Source of the DNA: Flavobacterium ustbae
GTDB taxonomy: Bacteria > Bacteroidota > Bacteroidia > Flavobacteriales > Flavobacteriaceae
Length of the DNA stretch: 64,000 nucleotides
Direction: 5' to 3'
Assembly: GCF_003946915.1 (NCBI RefSeq)
Contig: NZ_RPOC01000001.1
Coordinates: 372,001 to 436,000, forward strand
The position numbers and the translations under genes were made by a program. Below the pieces are notes generated by a model that saw only the letters and a list, made by a program, of their open reading frames with translations, ran no database searches and was not told where the DNA came from. Below are positions 44,799 to 53,033 of the stretch, piece after piece. How positions within the stretch are numbered: position 1 is the stretch's first letter; each line of letters opens with the position of its first letter.

Positions 44799-45299
44799 TT
44801 ACGCGCTCATATCTTGTTTTTCGAAAGCTATAAAATGTGATATTTCTCCTTTGAGGTTATAAACGGGAGAGGCATCAATTTTACATTTGTATGTATTTCC
44901 GTTTTTTCTATAATTTTCGAGTGTTTTTTCAAAAGGAATCTTCATTTTTACTGCTTCTCTAATTTCTTTTAAATCCTTTTGTGAAGTTGCTGGCCCTTGA
45001 AACATTTTAGGAGTTTTTCCTAAGATTTCTTCCTCTTTATAGCCCGTCATTTTTTTTATTCCGCTTGACGCGAAAACTATTTTCAAATCTAAGTCGGTTA
45101 CTACAACTACTTCGTTTTTAATTCTTTCCTGAATGTTAAGCTTTTTTTCATCCCAAGTAAATTCATCTGAGATTTTGCTTACTCTTTTTAAATCTGAATT
45201 TAAGGCTTTTAGCTCATTTAGATATTCATAATGAAAATCCCAAGCCAGAATTGGAACTGAATTTCGTTGCTGTAAATCATCCGAATTTTTATTTTTCAT
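44799..45299 (-). CDS. PAS-domain protein
   Basis: A 166-residue protein whose C-terminal two-thirds (about 55-160) form a PAS sensor fold: VVVTDLDLKIVFASSGIKKM, then KTPKMFQGPATSQKDLKEIR and PVYNLKGEISHFIAFEKQD. This is the light/flavin- or ligand-sensing PAS subtype pattern (GNTYKCKIDASP), but the NCRFL Cys motif of LOV domains is absent. It has no output domain, so it may act on a partner kinase or be a stand-alone sensor. A -7 box on the minus strand lies at 45332-45339. Confidence 0.85.
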   Translation of the reverse strand: MKNKNSDDLQQRNSVPILAWDFHYEYLNELKALNSDLKRVSKISDEFTWDEKKLNIQERIKNEVVVVTDLDLKIVFASSGIKKMTGYKEEEILGKTPKMFQGPATSQKDLKEIREAVKMKIPFEKTLENYRKNGNTYKCKIDASPVYNLKGEISHFIAFEKQDMSA

Positions 45300-45331
45300 A
45301 CCAACAATCCGATATTTAAATCTTTTTTACT

Positions 45332-45339
45332 CAAAGATA
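45332..45339 (-). promoter_or_regulatory. -7 box for the PAS gene
   Basis: On the minus strand TATCTTTG, a TANNTTTG match, 33 bp before the PAS start codon. Confidence 0.5.
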
Positions 45340-45397
45340 GCAGAAAAATCTTGCTATTCATAACCCCTATCTTATTTTGAATTTTTAAAAATTGTTA

Positions 45398-46480
45398 TCA
45401 AAACGTAAATTTTAACTGCACGACAACTGCCTTCTTCACTTCGGTATTCAAATTACTCAATGAAATTCCGAGCAATCTAACCGAATCTTTCATTTTTTCC
45501 TGATACAATAATTCCTCCACATTTTCCATAATCAAACTTTTATCTGAAATAAAATAAGGCAGTGTTTTACTTCTTGTCTGTTGCGAAAAATCGCTGTATT
45601 TAATCTTCAGTGTAATTGTTTTTCCAGAGATATTATGCCTTTGGAGCCGTTTTTCTAACGAAGTTGCAATACGCTCCAATTGTTCCATCATAAAAATTTC
45701 TGATGACAAATTCACATCAAAAGTATGTTCTGCCGCCACCGATTTTGCAATTCGAGAAGATTTCACTTCGCTATTATGGATTCCTCGCACAACGCTATAA
45801 TAAAAGGCTCCCGATTTTCCGAAATGTTTCTCCAAAAACTCCAGGGACTTACTCTTTAAATCGGTTCCAGTAAAAATTCCGAGCTGATACATTTTCTCTG
45901 TTGTCACTTTTCCAACCCCATAAAACTTACGAATCGGAAGATCTTCTAAAAAAGATTCTACTTCATCAGGATTTACCGTTTTCTGTCCATTCGGTTTATT
46001 ATAATCGCTGGCAATTTTGGCCACAAATTTGTTAATTGAAATTCCAGCTGAAGCCGTTAATCCTACTTCATTCAAGATTCTTGCTCGAATTTCCTGCGCG
46101 AGAAGACTTGCGCTTGGATTTCCTTTTTTATTCTGAGTAACATCCAAATAGGCTTCGTCAAGCGAAAGTGGCTCAACCAAATCGGTATAATCGTGAAAAA
46201 TTTTATGAATTTTGGATGAAATCTCTTTATAACGGTCAAATCTTGGCCGAACGAAGATAATTTCAGGACAGTATTTTTTGGCTAAAACTCCGCTGAGAGC
46301 ACTTCGAACGCCAAACTTTCTGGCTTCGTAACTTGCTGCCGAAACCACGCCCCGATTCTCTGAACCGCCAACAGCAACAGGTTTTCCTCTCAATTCTGGA
46401 TTGTCCATCTGTTCTACCGACGCATAAAATGCATCCATATCAATATGAATAATTTTACGATATGTTGGTGTTTCAGACAT
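45398..46480 (-). CDS. dinB: DNA polymerase IV
   Basis: Error-prone Y-family translesion polymerase. The 360 residues contain IHIDMDAFYASVEQM (first catalytic Asp, about 12-26), GVVSAASYEARKFGVRS (about 44-60), and SLDEAYLDVT (catalytic D-E pair, about 104-113). A helix-hairpin-helix region follows (LPIRKFYGVGKVTTEKMYQL). The C-terminal little-finger domain is complete, ending VVQLKFTF; no clear beta-clamp QxxxL(F) tail beyond it. The -7 box at 46485-46492 leaves almost no leader. Confidence 0.95.
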   Translation of the reverse strand: MSETPTYRKIIHIDMDAFYASVEQMDNPELRGKPVAVGGSENRGVVSAASYEARKFGVRSALSGVLAKKYCPEIIFVRPRFDRYKEISSKIHKIFHDYTDLVEPLSLDEAYLDVTQNKKGNPSASLLAQEIRARILNEVGLTASAGISINKFVAKIASDYNKPNGQKTVNPDEVESFLEDLPIRKFYGVGKVTTEKMYQLGIFTGTDLKSKSLEFLEKHFGKSGAFYYSVVRGIHNSEVKSSRIAKSVAAEHTFDVNLSSEIFMMEQLERIATSLEKRLQRHNISGKTITLKIKYSDFSQQTRSKTLPYFISDKSLIMENVEELLYQEKMKDSVRLLGISLSNLNTEVKKAVVVQLKFTF

Positions 46481-46484
46481 ATTG

Positions 46485-46492
46485 CAAATTTA
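46485..46492 (-). promoter_or_regulatory. -7 box for dinB, probably leaderless
   Basis: On the minus strand TAAATTTG lies only 4 bp before the dinB ATG (46480). If used as a -7 box, transcription would begin at or next to the ATG, giving a leaderless or nearly leaderless mRNA. Confidence 0.45.
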
Positions 46493-46588
46493 CAGAGGAA
46501 AAACAATAAAAAAGCCTTGCACATAGTTATAAATCATATCAAATTTAAATGAATATGAATTCGATGAGTTCAAACCAATTATTCTTTT

Positions 46589-46596
46589 TATTTTTG
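46589..46596 (+). promoter_or_regulatory. -7 box for the phosphoesterase gene
   Basis: TATTTTTG, a TANNTTTG match, 24 bp before the ATG at 46621. Confidence 0.45.
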
Positions 46597-46620
46597 TTCT
46601 TCTACTCGAAAAATTAAATA

Positions 46621-47355
46621 ATGCGAACATTTGTTATAGGTGACATACACGGCGGATTACTTGCCCTTGAGCAAGTTTTAAACAGAGCCAAAGTTACTAC
46701 TGAAGATACTCTAATTTTTTTGGGCGATTATGTCGATGGCTGGAGTCAGCCTGTTGAAGTAATTGACTTTTTGATTGATTTAAAGAGCAAACAAAACTGC
46801 ATCTGTATAAGAGGAAACCATGACCAGCTTGCGTTGGATTGGCTAGAAGAGAGACATGATGATTTTGATGAAGAAATGTGGTACAAACATGGCGGAAAAG
46901 CTACTGTTGAAGGTTACGCCAAAATTTCTGAAGACAAAAAAAGAGCTCATATCGAATTTCTAGAAAATCTTCAGGATTATTATCTTGACGATCAAAATCG
47001 TTTGTTTGTTCACGCTGGTTTCACTAATTTAAATGGTGTAAAATGGGAATATTTTTCGAAGTTATTTTATTGGGATAGAACACTTTGGGAAACCGCTCTT
47101 TCTTTAGACCCAAAATTAAAGGAAGACGACTTACACTATCCTAAAAGATTTACCGTTTATAAAGAAGTTTACATTGGCCACACTCCGGTTACCCGAATCG
47201 GCGAAACGGTTCCTGTAAATAAAGCTTGCGTCTGGAATGTCGATACTGGAGCTGCATTTAGGGGTCCGCTTACGATTTTAGACGTCGATACCAAGGAATA
47301 CTGGCAAAGTGAGCCGTTAAACGAATTGTATTTTAATGAAAAAGGTAGGAATTAA
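46621..47355 (+). CDS. Metallophosphoesterase (PP1/PrpA-like phosphatase)
   Basis: A 244-residue calcineurin-type phosphatase with two metals. Ligands are in FVIGDIHGG (about 4-12), FLGDYVDGW (about 33-41), RGNHDQL (about 60-66), LFVHAGF and YIGHTPVTRIGE. The spacing matches bacterial Ser/Thr-phosphatase-like proteins (PrpA/ApaH side). The substrate could be phosphoprotein or dinucleotide; not decided here. An outer-membrane protein gene follows 49 bp later. Confidence 0.92.
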   Translation: MRTFVIGDIHGGLLALEQVLNRAKVTTEDTLIFLGDYVDGWSQPVEVIDFLIDLKSKQNCICIRGNHDQLALDWLEERHDDFDEEMWYKHGGKATVEGYAKISEDKKRAHIEFLENLQDYYLDDQNRLFVHAGFTNLNGVKWEYFSKLFYWDRTLWETALSLDPKLKEDDLHYPKRFTVYKEVYIGHTPVTRIGETVPVNKACVWNVDTGAAFRGPLTILDVDTKEYWQSEPLNELYFNEKGRN

Positions 47356-47367
47356 TTTATTTAATTC

Positions 47368-47375
47368 TAAATTTG
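47368..47375 (+). promoter_or_regulatory. -7 box for the 47405 gene
   Basis: TAAATTTG, a TANNTTTG match, 29 bp before the ATG at 47405. Confidence 0.45.
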
Positions 47376-47404
47376 CAAACGCAAAATAATTAATATTAAA
47401 TTTT

Positions 47405-47935
47405 ATGAAAAAGGTTATTACACTCTTGTTTTTAGTATCATTCGGATTTATTAATGCGCAAAGTGCCTTTACAGGAAAAGGCGACATGAGAGTAAACGTT
47501 GGTGCAAATTTACAAGATGGAGGATCTGGAATTCAAGGTTCTATTGATTTTGGTTTAGGAGAAAATTTCTCTTTCGGATTTGTTGCCAATTATTTATTAG
47601 GAGTTGATAATTTTACAGGATTTTACCACGGAAGCACTTCTGCTTACAACGACGCAACACCAGATTTTGGCGATCGTTTTGATGCAAAAGCAAGAATCAA
47701 TGCGAATTTATCAAGTGTAATTGGTGTTCAGCAATTAGACGTTTATCCTGGATTAAGCTTAGGTTTACATAATTTCGGAGGTCACGTTGGTGGTCGTTAT
47801 TTCTTTACTGACGGATTCGGTGTTTTCACAGAAATCGGATTTCCTATTGCAAAATACGGTTCAAACAATGATCCATTCTATCATTTAAATAATCAAGCTA
47901 CTTTCAGTTTAGGAGCTTCGTTCAATTTACAATAA
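47405..47935 (+). CDS. Outer-membrane beta-barrel protein (DUF6646-like)
   Basis: A 176-residue protein with signal peptide (MKKVITLLFLVSFGFINAQS). The mature part alternates Gly-rich amphipathic strands (MRVNVGANLQDGGSGIQGSI, SFGFVANYLLGV, SLGLHNFGGHVGGRYFFTDG) and ends with an aromatic-terminated strand (FSLGASFNLQ), typical of small 8-strand barrels. It resembles DUF6646 proteins of Flavobacterium. Function unknown. A -7 box is at 47368 and a terminator follows at 47994. Confidence 0.8.
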   Translation: MKKVITLLFLVSFGFINAQSAFTGKGDMRVNVGANLQDGGSGIQGSIDFGLGENFSFGFVANYLLGVDNFTGFYHGSTSAYNDATPDFGDRFDAKARINANLSSVIGVQQLDVYPGLSLGLHNFGGHVGGRYFFTDGFGVFTEIGFPIAKYGSNNDPFYHLNNQATFSLGASFNLQ

Positions 47936-47993
47936 TTTTAAGTGATAAAGGTTCAAAGTGACAGAATTACAAAGAGCTTGCTGCACAACATAA

Positions 47994-48025
47994 AAAAAAC
48001 CGCCAAATTTTTTCGGCGGTTTTTT
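47994..48025. terminator. Terminator between converging genes
   Basis: AAAAAACCGCC (47994-48004) pairs with GGCGGTTTTTT (48015-48025). It lies between the barrel gene (+) and the membrane-protein gene (-) and can act both ways. Confidence 0.8.
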
Positions 48026-48031
48026 GTTTGA

Positions 48032-48460
48032 TTATTTTCTAGCGAATTTTCTTTTTATCGAAATAATAAATTCGTTTAACGTGATTCCTTTATCAGGACC
48101 ATCCTCTACTAATAATTCTGAAATATCTTTTTCTCTGTAGGGCACAAACAGTGATAAATACCAACTACTTGTACTTGTAATTGCGTTTCCATTTAAAAAT
48201 GATCCTAAAAGAAAAAAGAAAGTCAAAAGCCTTATAAAAACAAAAAACTTTCGATAACCTCGACTTAAACCATATTTTTTGTTTTCTCTAATTGCCTTAT
48301 TGGTAAAATAAACCAATTGAAACAATGCAACCAACACAATAACATACTTTATACTATCTCTATCAATTAAAAGCATTAAAAGAGCAATAAAAATGGAGGC
48401 AATAATATTTGCTATAAACAAATAACTTCCCCATTTAACATCTATTTCAAACTTTTCCAA
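48032..48460 (-). CDS. Hypothetical integral membrane protein
   Basis: A 142-residue protein with about four hydrophobic segments (about residues 12-30, 37-50, 73-88 and 92-110) separated by basic loops (NKAIRENKKYGLSRGYRKF). The C-terminal ~40 residues are soluble (VEDGPDKGITLNEFIISIKR). No family is recognised. Single gene. Confidence 0.65.
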   Translation of the reverse strand: MEKFEIDVKWGSYLFIANIIASIFIALLMLLIDRDSIKYVIVLVALFQLVYFTNKAIRENKKYGLSRGYRKFFVFIRLLTFFFLLGSFLNGNAITSTSSWYLSLFVPYREKDISELLVEDGPDKGITLNEFIISIKRKFARK

Positions 48461-48516
48461 ATCTCATATTTTTAAGTTTCAAATGTAAATAAAAGATTAC
48501 TTATAATTCGTCCTCA

Positions 48517-48553
48517 AAAAACAAAAACCGCCGAAAAGGCGGTTTTTGTTTTT
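48517..48553 (-). terminator. Terminator of the CoA-transferase genes
   Basis: A 16-bp stem AAAAACAAAAACCGCC/GGCGGTTTTTGTTTTT with loop GAAAA. It follows the subunit B stop codon on the minus strand. Its core matches the hairpin at 44701-44751. Confidence 0.88.
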
Positions 48554-48605
48554 ATACACAATCCAAAACTTTGTCCCTTTGAGCCTTTGCAACTTTGTCC
48601 CTTTT

Positions 48606-49262
48606 TTAAATAATCATTTCAGGAATTTCACCTTCAATAATCAAATCAGCTTCTGTTGAAGCGATGATGTGCTCGACTGATACGCCTGGCGCTCGTTCTA
48701 AGAGCTTAAAACCTTTTTCCGCTACTTCGAGCACTGCAAGCTCTGTTACGACCTTTTTAACGCATCCTACGCCTGTAAGCGGCAAAGTACATCTTTTTAA
48801 GATTTTTGATTCTCCTGCTTTGTTCACGTGCATCATGGCAACGATGATATTTTCGGCGGAAGCTACCAAATCCATTGCGCCTCCCATTCCTTTTACCATT
48901 TTACCTGGAATCTTCCAATTGGCAATGTCTCCGTTTTCTGAAACTTCCATTGCACCCAAAATCGTTAAATCAACTTTTTGACTGCGAATCATTCCAAAAC
49001 TAAAAGCCGAATCAAAGAAACTTGCTCCAGGAAGTGTCGTGATAGTTTGTTTACCTGCGTTAATAATATCGGCATCTTCTTCTCCTGCAAACGGAAAAGG
49101 CCCCATTCCGAGAACGCCATTTTCACTTTGAAATTCAACAGCAATATCTTCACGCACATAATTCGCAACCAAAGTCGGAATCCCGATTCCTAAGTTTACG
49201 AAATATCGGTCTTTAACCTCTTTTGCAATTCGTTTTGCTATATCTTCTTTATTCAGTGCCAT
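48606..49262 (-). CDS. scoB: 3-oxoacid CoA-transferase, subunit B
   Basis: Beta subunit of a heterodimeric CoA-transferase moving CoA between succinyl-CoA (or acetyl-CoA) and a 3-oxoacid such as acetoacetate. The 218 residues have FVNLGIGIPTLVANYV (about 21-36) and the SENG active-site Glu in EFQSENGVLGMGPFPF (about 43-58). KGMGGAMDLVAS is also typical. It lies 109 bp downstream of subunit A. Choice of substrate (ScoAB versus AtoAD-like) is not settled by sequence. Confidence 0.92.
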   Translation of the reverse strand: MALNKEDIAKRIAKEVKDRYFVNLGIGIPTLVANYVREDIAVEFQSENGVLGMGPFPFAGEEDADIINAGKQTITTLPGASFFDSAFSFGMIRSQKVDLTILGAMEVSENGDIANWKIPGKMVKGMGGAMDLVASAENIIVAMMHVNKAGESKILKRCTLPLTGVGCVKKVVTELAVLEVAEKGFKLLERAPGVSVEHIIASTEADLIIEGEIPEMII

Positions 49263-49371
49263 AGTTTTTAATGTATCAATTTGTTAATGTGGCAATTAGT
49301 CAATTTGATAATTAGATAATTTCGTAGATATCTAAAGAATTATCTAAGCGGAAAATTATCTCATTATCTAA
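49263..49371. other. Spacer between CoA-transferase subunits
   Basis: A 109-bp spacer between scoA and scoB with short direct and inverted copies of TTAGATAAT/ATTATCTAA (near 49310 and 49365). It may form hairpins. The subunits are still most likely co-transcribed. No separate promoter was recognised. Confidence 0.4.
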
Positions 49372-50070
49372 TTACCTCTGACGTACAGTGCGTTGCTCAA
49401 TTCGTTTTTCAAACTTTTCTCCCTGAAAAATGCGTTGCACCATAATTCCTGGAATATGAATCTGATTAGGATCTAAAGTTCCAACTTGCACCAATTCTTC
49501 AACTTCAGCAATGGTGATTTTTCCCGCTCCTGCCATACACGCATTGAAGTTTCTGGCTGTTCCTTTGAAAATAAGATTTCCCGCTTCATCACCTTTCCAA
49601 GCTTTAACAATGGCAAAGTCAGCTTTAAAGGCTTCTTCCATAATATGCATTTTTCCGTTGAATTCGCGTGCTTCTTTTCCTTCTGCAACTTCAGTTCCGT
49701 AACCTGCTGGCGTAAAGAAAGCCGGAATTCCAGCCTGCGCCGCACGACAGCGTTCTGCTAAAGTTCCTTGAGGCGTTAATTCCACTTCCAATTCTCCAGA
49801 AAGCATCTGACGCTCGAATTCGGCATTTTCTCCCACATAAGAAGAAATCATTTTCTTAATTTGTTTTTTCTGAAGTAATAATCCCAAACCAAAATCATCT
49901 ACTCCTGCATTGTTAGAAATGCAAGTTAAATCTGAAATTGATGTGTTTACCAAAGCTGCAATGGTGTTTTCAGGAATACCACATAATCCGAAACCTCCAA
50001 ACATAATGGTCATATTGCTTTCAATTCCACTTATGGCTTCCTGAACGTTATTTACTTTTTTTGTTATCAT
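49372..50070 (-). CDS. scoA: 3-oxoacid CoA-transferase, subunit A
   Basis: Alpha subunit of the CoA-transferase above. The 232 residues have the CoA-binding [20 protein letters not shown] (about 20-39), [16 protein letters not shown] (about 52-67), and [20 protein letters not shown] (about 116-135). Length matches the ~230 of bacterial ScoA. Read leftward into scoB. Confidence 0.92.
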   Translation of the reverse strand: MITKKVNNVQEAISGIESNMTIMFGGFGLCGIPENTIAALVNTSISDLTCISNNAGVDDFGLGLLLQKKQIKKMISSYVGENAEFERQMLSGELEVELTPQGTLAERCRAAQAGIPAFFTPAGYGTEVAEGKEAREFNGKMHIMEEAFKADFAIVKAWKGDEAGNLIFKGTARNFNACMAGAGKITIAEVEELVQVGTLDPNQIHIPGIMVQRIFQGEKFEKRIEQRTVRQR

Positions 50071-50163
50071 AACAAACTATCTTTATTGCTGAATATTTTT
50101 TGATAAAAATAAGGTTTTTAGATTAAATTATAACGATTTCGTAAAAAATAAAACCCAAATAAA

Positions 50164-50202
50164 AATCCCTTTACAATCTTCTAAAAGACTTGCAAAGGGA
50201 TT
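50164..50202 (-). terminator. Terminator of the ricT-gldH-PBP1A operon
   Basis: AATCCCTTTACAA (50164-50176) pairs with TTGCAAAGGGATT (50190-50202) with one mismatch. It lies 34 bp past the PBP1A stop codon on the minus strand. Confidence 0.75.
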
Positions 50203-50236
50203 GAAATATAATTAGATACGCTTTATTGCAACAATA

Positions 50237-52543
50237 TTACAATTCAAATTCATCTGTATTTTGTTCGGTTTGCGTAGTATCTTTTACTATTACTGGCCTA
50301 GCGTAACAATCTACTTTAATCGAAAGGTTTGCTGGACGCTCAAATTCTGCTTTCGAAACCTGAAGATCTTTATCTGCATAACATAGTTTCATGAAATACC
50401 CCCAAACTGGAAGTGCAGCTGTTGCTCCTTGTCCGTAAGTCAAACTTTTGAAACGAGCCGAACGATCTTCACATCCAACCCAAACTCCAGTTACTAAATT
50501 TGGAACCATCCCCATGAACCAACCGTCTGACTGGTTTTGTGTTGTTCCTGTTTTACCCGCAATCGGGTTTCTAAACATATATGGATATCCTGTCCAACGT
50601 TTATCTCCGCTTCCACCGCCTTCGGTACGTAAACGAGATCCTGAACCACTTTCTGTTACCCCTTGAAGCAATTTGATTACTGCAAACGCAATATCTTTAT
50701 TTAAAACGTCGTGAGACTCTGGAATAGGCTCATAGATAACCTCTCCGCTTTTGTTCTCAATTCTGCTTAAAAACTGTGGTTTTACATAAACTCCTTGGTT
50801 AGCAAAGGTGCTGTATGCGGCAACCATGTCTTCAACTGTAATATCTACGGCTCCGAGAGCAATAGAAGGCTGAACTGGAATTTCTGTTTTTACTCCCAAT
50901 TTCTTAGTCAGTTCAACTACAGCTTCTGGGCCTGTTCTGTCAATCAATTTAGCCGAAACCGTATTGATTGAACCAGCTAAAGCTTGTTTTAAAGTTACCA
51001 TTCCACGGTAAGTATGATTAGAGTTTCTTGGCTCCCAATCCTCTGTAACGTGATGACGTCCTTTACGAATCATAAATGGACCATCTAGAATAGAATCGCA
51101 AGGAGACATATTTAACTCCTCAATCGCTGTCGCGTAAACGAAAGGTTTAAAAGTAGAACCTACTTGTCTGGCTCCTTGTCCTACGTGATCGTATTGAAAA
51201 TATTTGTAATTGATTCCTCCAACCCAAGCTTTAATTGCTCCAGTCTGAGGCTCCATTGCCATTAAACCAGATTGCAAAAAGTGTTTGTAATAACGAATAG
51301 AATCCATAGGAGTCATTACCGTATCGCGCTCACCTTTCCAAGTAAAGACGCGCATTTTTGTTTTTACTTTGAATGAAGCAATGATATCTTCCTCGCTTTT
51401 ATCCATTTCTTTCATCTGAGCCCAGCGAACAGAATTTTTCATCGCTTGCATCATGATTCTCTCTGTTTCAGCTTGAGTGATGTTTAAGAAAGGCGCATTT
51501 TTATTGGTTTTCATTTCAATAAAAAACTGTTCTTGCAAATTTTTCATGTGCGCAGAAACTGCTTCTTCAGCATAACCCTGCATTCTGGAATCAATTGTAG
51601 TATAGATTTTTAGACCGTCTTTGTAAATATCGTAATCAGAACCGTCTGGTTTTTTGTTATCTGCTACCCATTTTTTCATATAATCACGAAGATACTCTCT
51701 AAAATAAGTTGCCATACCTTCACGGTGGCTTTCCAGCTTAAACTTCAATGTAATTGGTAATTGCTGAAGTCTTTCTTTTTCAGCTTCAGAAATCATTTTA
51801 GCTTTTGCCATTTGAGACAAAACCACATTACGACGGTTTTTTACCCCTTCTGGATTTCTAACTGGGTTGTATAGTCCTGAGTTTTTAAACATTCCGACCA
51901 AAATAGCAGATTCGTCAACTGTTAAGTCTTTTGGTTCTTTAGAAAAATACGTTTGTGCCGCAGAACTTACACCAACGGAGTAATTTCCGAAATCATAAAC
52001 ATTGCAATACATGGCTAAGATTTCATTTTTGGTATATTGTCTTTCTAGACGAATCGCGATAATCCATTCTTTTATTTTCTGTACAATCCTGAAAGGCAAA
52101 AACTTAGACCCTTCACCATGAAATAATTGTTTAGCTAATTGTTGTGTTAATGTACTGGCTCCACCATTTGTTCCAAGAGTAAAAACAGCTCTTAAAGTTC
52201 CACGTCCGTCAATTCCTGAATGTTCATAAAAACGGGCATCTTCAGTTGCAACAAGCGCTTCAACTAAATTTTTAGGCAAATCAGAATACTTAAGCTGAGA
52301 TCTATTGGTTTTGAAATACTTACCAATTACAACTCCATCAGAAGAAATAATTTCTGTAGCGAGATTTGAATCTGGATTTTCTAAATCTTCAAATGAAGGC
52401 ATTGAACCAAATAGGCCCCATGAAGCAAATAAAAAGAAAGCCAAAATTCCTACTAGAAAATAGGCAAATAATCTCCAGAATTTCTTTTTGTAATAATTAA
52501 TATCCTTAACGCTATTGGATTGATTGTTTTTTTTAGCAGCCAT
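50237..52543 (-). CDS. Penicillin-binding protein 1A (transglycosylase/transpeptidase)
   Basis: Bifunctional peptidoglycan synthase in the inner membrane. The 768 residues have a short cytoplasmic basic tail and TM helix (about 23-47). The GT51 glycosyltransferase domain shows EDARFYEHSGID and GGASTLTQQLAKQLF. The transpeptidase domain shows the Ser nucleophile in STFKPFVYA (S-x-x-K), an S-I-N motif (AGSINTVSAK) and KTGTT near residue 663. Gene order ricT-gldH-PBP1A is compact: the start is 10 bp after the gldH stop. Confidence 0.96.
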   Translation of the reverse strand: MAAKKNNQSNSVKDINYYKKKFWRLFAYFLVGILAFFLFASWGLFGSMPSFEDLENPDSNLATEIISSDGVVIGKYFKTNRSQLKYSDLPKNLVEALVATEDARFYEHSGIDGRGTLRAVFTLGTNGGASTLTQQLAKQLFHGEGSKFLPFRIVQKIKEWIIAIRLERQYTKNEILAMYCNVYDFGNYSVGVSSAAQTYFSKEPKDLTVDESAILVGMFKNSGLYNPVRNPEGVKNRRNVVLSQMAKAKMISEAEKERLQQLPITLKFKLESHREGMATYFREYLRDYMKKWVADNKKPDGSDYDIYKDGLKIYTTIDSRMQGYAEEAVSAHMKNLQEQFFIEMKTNKNAPFLNITQAETERIMMQAMKNSVRWAQMKEMDKSEEDIIASFKVKTKMRVFTWKGERDTVMTPMDSIRYYKHFLQSGLMAMEPQTGAIKAWVGGINYKYFQYDHVGQGARQVGSTFKPFVYATAIEELNMSPCDSILDGPFMIRKGRHHVTEDWEPRNSNHTYRGMVTLKQALAGSINTVSAKLIDRTGPEAVVELTKKLGVKTEIPVQPSIALGAVDITVEDMVAAYSTFANQGVYVKPQFLSRIENKSGEVIYEPIPESHDVLNKDIAFAVIKLLQGVTESGSGSRLRTEGGGSGDKRWTGYPYMFRNPIAGKTGTTQNQSDGWFMGMVPNLVTGVWVGCEDRSARFKSLTYGQGATAALPVWGYFMKLCYADKDLQVSKAEFERPANLSIKVDCYARPVIVKDTTQTEQNTDEFEL

Positions 52544-52553
52544 AATTATTTAT

Positions 52554-53033
52554 CTAATCTTTTTGTTCTATTCTAAAACCAACGTCTGTAATTCCTTGCA
52601 AAGCTTCAACGCCAGGAATCTTACCTGATTGTCTCACAGCTTGTTTAATGTGAACTTTATATTTTCCTGTAAACTTTACATCTTCTTTGTAATAAAGTTT
52701 GCTCTCTTTTATATCAGAAAATCCGTTTCCTAACAATGTTCCGTCTGGCTCTGCCATTTGGTATTCTAAGGTATCCACTTTTGTAAATCCGCTTGGCGTT
52801 TCAATAGCAACAATCAAAAACAAATTATTAAACGGATAATTGTCATTGTCTCGTATGTTTACAAATAGATTGTATTTTTTTGTAGAATCTAAAACCGGCA
52901 GATCAAAGCTTATAATGCTGTCTTTGTGCCAGGCACTTCCAACAGATTTATACTCGTCAAATACTCTTTTTTTATCGCAAGAAAAAAGAAGTATTGCGGC
53001 CAAAAGAAGAATTCCGCTATTTTTTATTCTCAT
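52554..53033 (-). CDS. gldH: Gliding motility lipoprotein GldH
   Basis: Lipoprotein needed for gliding motility in Flavobacterium (family knowledge). The 159 residues have a lipoprotein signal (MRIKNSGILLLAAILLFSC, Cys about 19). A beta-rich mature part follows: YNLFVNIRDNDNYPFNNLFL, then KVDTLEYQMAEPDGTLLGNG and YKEDVKFTGKYKVHIKQAVR. The start overlaps the end of ricT by 17 bp, and PBP1A begins 10 bp after its stop. The placement supports the GldH call. Confidence 0.93.
   Translation of the reverse strand: MRIKNSGILLLAAILLFSCDKKRVFDEYKSVGSAWHKDSIISFDLPVLDSTKKYNLFVNIRDNDNYPFNNLFLIVAIETPSGFTKVDTLEYQMAEPDGTLLGNGFSDIKESKLYYKEDVKFTGKYKVHIKQAVRQSGKIPGVEALQGITDVGFRIEQKD

Noticed and set aside
44799..45299. 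Blue-light LOV photoreceptor
   Set aside because: The fold is PAS, but the flavin-linking Cys motif of LOV domains (NCRFL) is not present; the corresponding region reads KMFQGP.
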